Below the pieces are notes generated by a model that ran no database searches, was not told the DNA's origin, and saw only the letters and a program-made list of their open reading frames with translations. Shown piece after piece: positions 18,868-20,455 of a stretch of DNA of 20,455 nucleotides. Position 1 is the first letter of the stretch. The number at the start of each line of letters is the position of its first letter. Where the stretch lies: positions 1-20,455 of the IMG/VR virus record IMGVR_UViG_3300021225_000203; one strand, written 5' to 3'. The DNA is from a virus. Position numbers and translations under genes: made by a program.

Positions 18868-19616
18868 TTGGAATTAAACCTCCGCCGCTATGGACAACCA
18901 TGAATGCGGTTCGTGATTATGAGAAAGCTATGACAGACACAAACACAGAATTGAAGTCGCATCTTTTTTCAGAAGATGATATCGACCGCATCAAAAATGC
19001 GAAAGCTTACGTTGAAGAAGCCATCCCCGACTGGGTGAAAAGCAACGCCTTTGTTGTTGTGGCTGGTGGTTGTTTTGCATCTCGGATGCATTTCGAAATG
19101 GTCAAGGACATTGATATCTTTGTTCTCGGCCATCATAATCCTGAAGATCAAAAGAAAATGCATGATGCCGTCAAGCGTAAGATGCAGATTTCTTTTCCCA
19201 CCATCTCTGATAAGACGCAAGACTATGCGCGAAATAATGATGCAGTTAAAGAAGTTTGGAATGAAGATCGAAAGAAAATTCAATACATCTTCACCAGTCA
19301 GAAGTCGCGCGAAGACCTTATCAACGACTTTGATTATGTTCACTGCATGACATCATATCATCTTGGCAGTCTCTATATCACTCGCAAGATTTTTGATGCG
19401 ATTAGGGACAGGAAGCTTATTGTCCAGAACCCTAAGAATATTCAGCAATGGCGTAAGAGTAAGTTCCGTGATCGTGGTTACATCGAAGTTCTTGAAGAGA
19501 AGAAAGAACCAACTCTCGGCGATATTCTTGCTGGTGCGAAGACTAATCCTCGGCGATTTGGAAATATTCCTGCTCTTAATCCTATTAAGGAAGATTATGT
19601 TTCATGGGAAGACTGA
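18864..19616 (+). CDS. Nucleotidyltransferase-like protein
   Basis: 250 residues from ATG 18864, overlapping the gp33 stop by four bases. The pol-beta-type nucleotidyltransferase signature is visible: AGGCFASRMHFEMVKDIDIFVLG (GG-x-S at about 68-72 with DID at about 82-84). Further on, INDFDYVHCMTSYH (third acid) and NPKNIQQWRKSKFRDRGY match a family that I recall from T4-like phages. Such enzymes transfer a nucleotide to RNA, protein or a small molecule; the substrate is unknown. In T4 genes 33 and 59 are adjacent, so this gene is an insertion in the cluster. Its end overlaps gp59 by 13 bases. Confidence 0.8.
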   Translation: MIGIKPPPLWTTMNAVRDYEKAMTDTNTELKSHLFSEDDIDRIKNAKAYVEEAIPDWVKSNAFVVVAGGCFASRMHFEMVKDIDIFVLGHHNPEDQKKMHDAVKRKMQISFPTISDKTQDYARNNDAVKEVWNEDRKKIQYIFTSQKSREDLINDFDYVHCMTSYHLGSLYITRKIFDAIRDRKLIVQNPKNIQQWRKSKFRDRGYIEVLEEKKEPTLGDILAGAKTNPRRFGNIPALNPIKEDYVSWED

Positions 19617-20203
19617 GCGGATATGAAACGTTCTGTCTCTATCTCGCTCTAAAGAACCATTTTACTCTTGACTCTTATTGTTACTTCAAGTATAATGGTA
19701 AGACTAAGCACATTGCTAAGGAAACTTATCTAGCAAGACGAGATAGATTTCAATTTGAGAAGTTGGCCCGAAACTGCGATAACATGCAGGATCACCTTGT
19801 GGCCAACCTACTAAAAGATAAGACATGGGTTGGTGACCTATTAGAAGATGAAGCATTCGATAACACCAATGCATATGTGAAGATCAACCAATCCATGTCT
19901 TACATATTTCGGAATGAATTGGAGAGAATAGGAGATATCAAATCCGCCTTACGTTTTGTCGGTCAATATCCAAATATTATACCGATTCTGATAAATGGTA
20001 CTATATCATATCAAACGTTTGTGATACTCAACTATTTCATCCAGTTCATTCCGATCTTTGATGCTAAGTTGCCAGATGATTTCATTTGGTCTAAGATTAG
20101 CTTCAAAGCCAAGAAGTTTGCGCCTTTTGTCCTTCGTGACTTAGACAAAAAAAAGTTTGCGAACATACTAAAAGAGCATGTAGAAACGGCTATATACTCT
20201 TGA
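19604..20203 (+). CDS. 59: gp59-like helicase loader
   Basis: 199 residues; T4 gp59 has 217. Alignment by eye with T4 gp59 covers the protein: LYLALKNHFTLDSYCYFKYNGK / KLYLMIKQHMNGKYDVIKYNW, YLARRDRFQFEKLA, LVANLLKDKTWVGDLLEDEAF, NPKVQ-like YPNIIPILI, ISYQTFVILNYF and a final KKFANILKEHVETAIYS. gp59 loads the gp41 helicase onto forked, gp32-covered DNA. Gene 32 follows directly, as in T4. The start ATG 19604 lies inside the preceding gene. Confidence 0.92.
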   Translation: MGRLSGYETFCLYLALKNHFTLDSYCYFKYNGKTKHIAKETYLARRDRFQFEKLARNCDNMQDHLVANLLKDKTWVGDLLEDEAFDNTNAYVKINQSMSYIFRNELERIGDIKSALRFVGQYPNIIPILINGTISYQTFVILNYFIQFIPIFDAKLPDDFIWSKISFKAKKFAPFVLRDLDKKKFANILKEHVETAIYS

Positions 20204-20228
20204 CAGGCGAGACTGCCTGTGATACAAT
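20200..20228 (+). promoter_or_regulatory. Near-consensus sigma70 promoter for gene 32
   Basis: TTGACA (20200-20205), 17 bases, TACAAT (20223-20228). The spacer contains ACAGGC-GAGACT-GCCTGT (20203-20220), a perfect 6-6-6 inverted repeat. Transcription should start near 20235, giving a leader of about 38 bases. Confidence 0.75.
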
Positions 20229-20240
20229 ACACTGATATAC

Positions 20241-20275
20241 AAAACATACAATGAACAAATGGAAAACATACAATG
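20241..20275 (+). promoter_or_regulatory. Tandem repeat in the gene 32 leader (candidate autoregulatory operator)
   Basis: AAAACATACAATG occurs twice, at 20241-20253 and 20263-20275; the second copy ends in the start codon of gene 32. The leader is A-rich and unlikely to fold. T4 gp32 represses its own translation by binding unstructured leader RNA, and this repeat could serve the same purpose. Confidence 0.45.
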
Positions 20276-20455
20276 TCAAACATTGCATCCCTCAAGAAGT
20301 ATTCGGCAGATATCGGTAGTACCACCAAGGAAATCGAAAAGATAAATATACATCAGGGTTCTAAAGACACTGAAGGAGATACTCGTTTCTGGACTTTGAC
20401 CCGCGACAAGGCTGGTAACGGCTCTGCTGTTATTCGCTTTCTGCCTGCGGCTGCT
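20273..20455 (+). CDS. 32: gp32-like single-stranded DNA binding protein (N-terminal part)
   Basis: 61 residues from ATG 20273 are visible before the window ends. They begin MSNIASLKKYSADI and reach FWTLTRDKAGNGSAVIRFLPAA, which corresponds to the N-terminal cooperativity segment and the start of the OB core of T4 gp32 (T4 has xWKxxxDxxGNGxAVIRFLPA). gp32 coats single-stranded DNA and organises replication, recombination and repair. RBS GGAAAA at 20261-20266. Position after gp59 matches T4. Confidence 0.95.
   Translation, partial: MSNIASLKKYSADIGSTTKEIEKINIHQGSKDTEGDTRFWTLTRDKAGNGSAVIRFLPAAA

Noticed and set aside
20251-20319. A short upstream frame beginning at the first ATG of the gene 32 leader
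   Set aside because: No RBS and an unremarkable peptide; the ATG is explained by the tandem repeat.
1-20455. CRISPR arrays, insertion sequences or ordinary tRNA genes
   Set aside because: No regularly spaced repeats, transposase motifs or tRNA cloverleaf other than the tmRNA were seen on either strand.

Overview
The window reads as the core of a T4-superfamily (Straboviridae/Kyanoviridae-like) myovirus that infects an alphaproteobacterium, probably one of the Hyphomicrobiales (Rhizobium/Agrobacterium/Sinorhizobium relatives). The phage assignment rests on T4-type replication and late-transcription genes (RNase H, a gp33-like late co-activator, the gp59 helicase loader, the start of gp32), PhoH, a PD-(D/E)XK exonuclease, T4-type late promoters (TATAAATA) and two free-standing homing endonucleases. 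All genes are on the + strand, tightly packed, mostly with 1-4 base stop/start overlaps. The alphaproteobacterial assignment rests on a DUF992-family protein and on a circularly permuted, alpha-type tmRNA gene. The names are from memory of the families; no search was run.

Layout. 1-4876: end of a metallophosphoesterase, a small membrane protein, an SPFH/prohibitin-like protein, glutaredoxin, a His/Asn-rich exported protein and conserved small phage proteins, including a WYL_2 (DUF2693)-like protein. 4878-6815: RNase H, a conserved phage protein, a SprT-like metalloprotease and a 59-residue protein. 6816-9650: a more GC-rich module of small proteins, probably early. It is served by three near-identical promoters (starting at 6866, 7836 and 7966), each with a palindromic box GCATRNNNNNTATGC 11-12 bases upstream of the -35, and it ends with a winged-helix protein carrying a histone-H1-like tail. 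9645-10702: late-promoter genes, including an endonuclease VII/HNH protein whose ribosome binding site (RBS) sits in a hairpin that late transcripts would lack. 10699-14707: small proteins, a GIY-YIG homing endonuclease, PhoH and the exonuclease. 14708-15223: the tmRNA locus. 15224-18639: a small conserved protein, the DUF992 protein, then a four-gene envelope module (TolQ/ExbB/MotA-like channel, TolR/ExbD-like protein, membrane protein, HtrA-like lipoprotein protease). 18640-end: gp33, a nucleotidyltransferase-like insert, gp59, and gp32 running off the window.

The most striking features are (1) a complete-looking permuted tmRNA carried by a lytic-type phage, encoding the tag AANDNAPYKMALAA and keeping the G3-U70 alanine identity pair; (2) the proton-channel plus periplasmic protease module; (3) the box-plus-promoter family of the early module; and (4) late promoters lying just before or in the 5' arm of RBS-covering hairpins, as described for several T4 genes.
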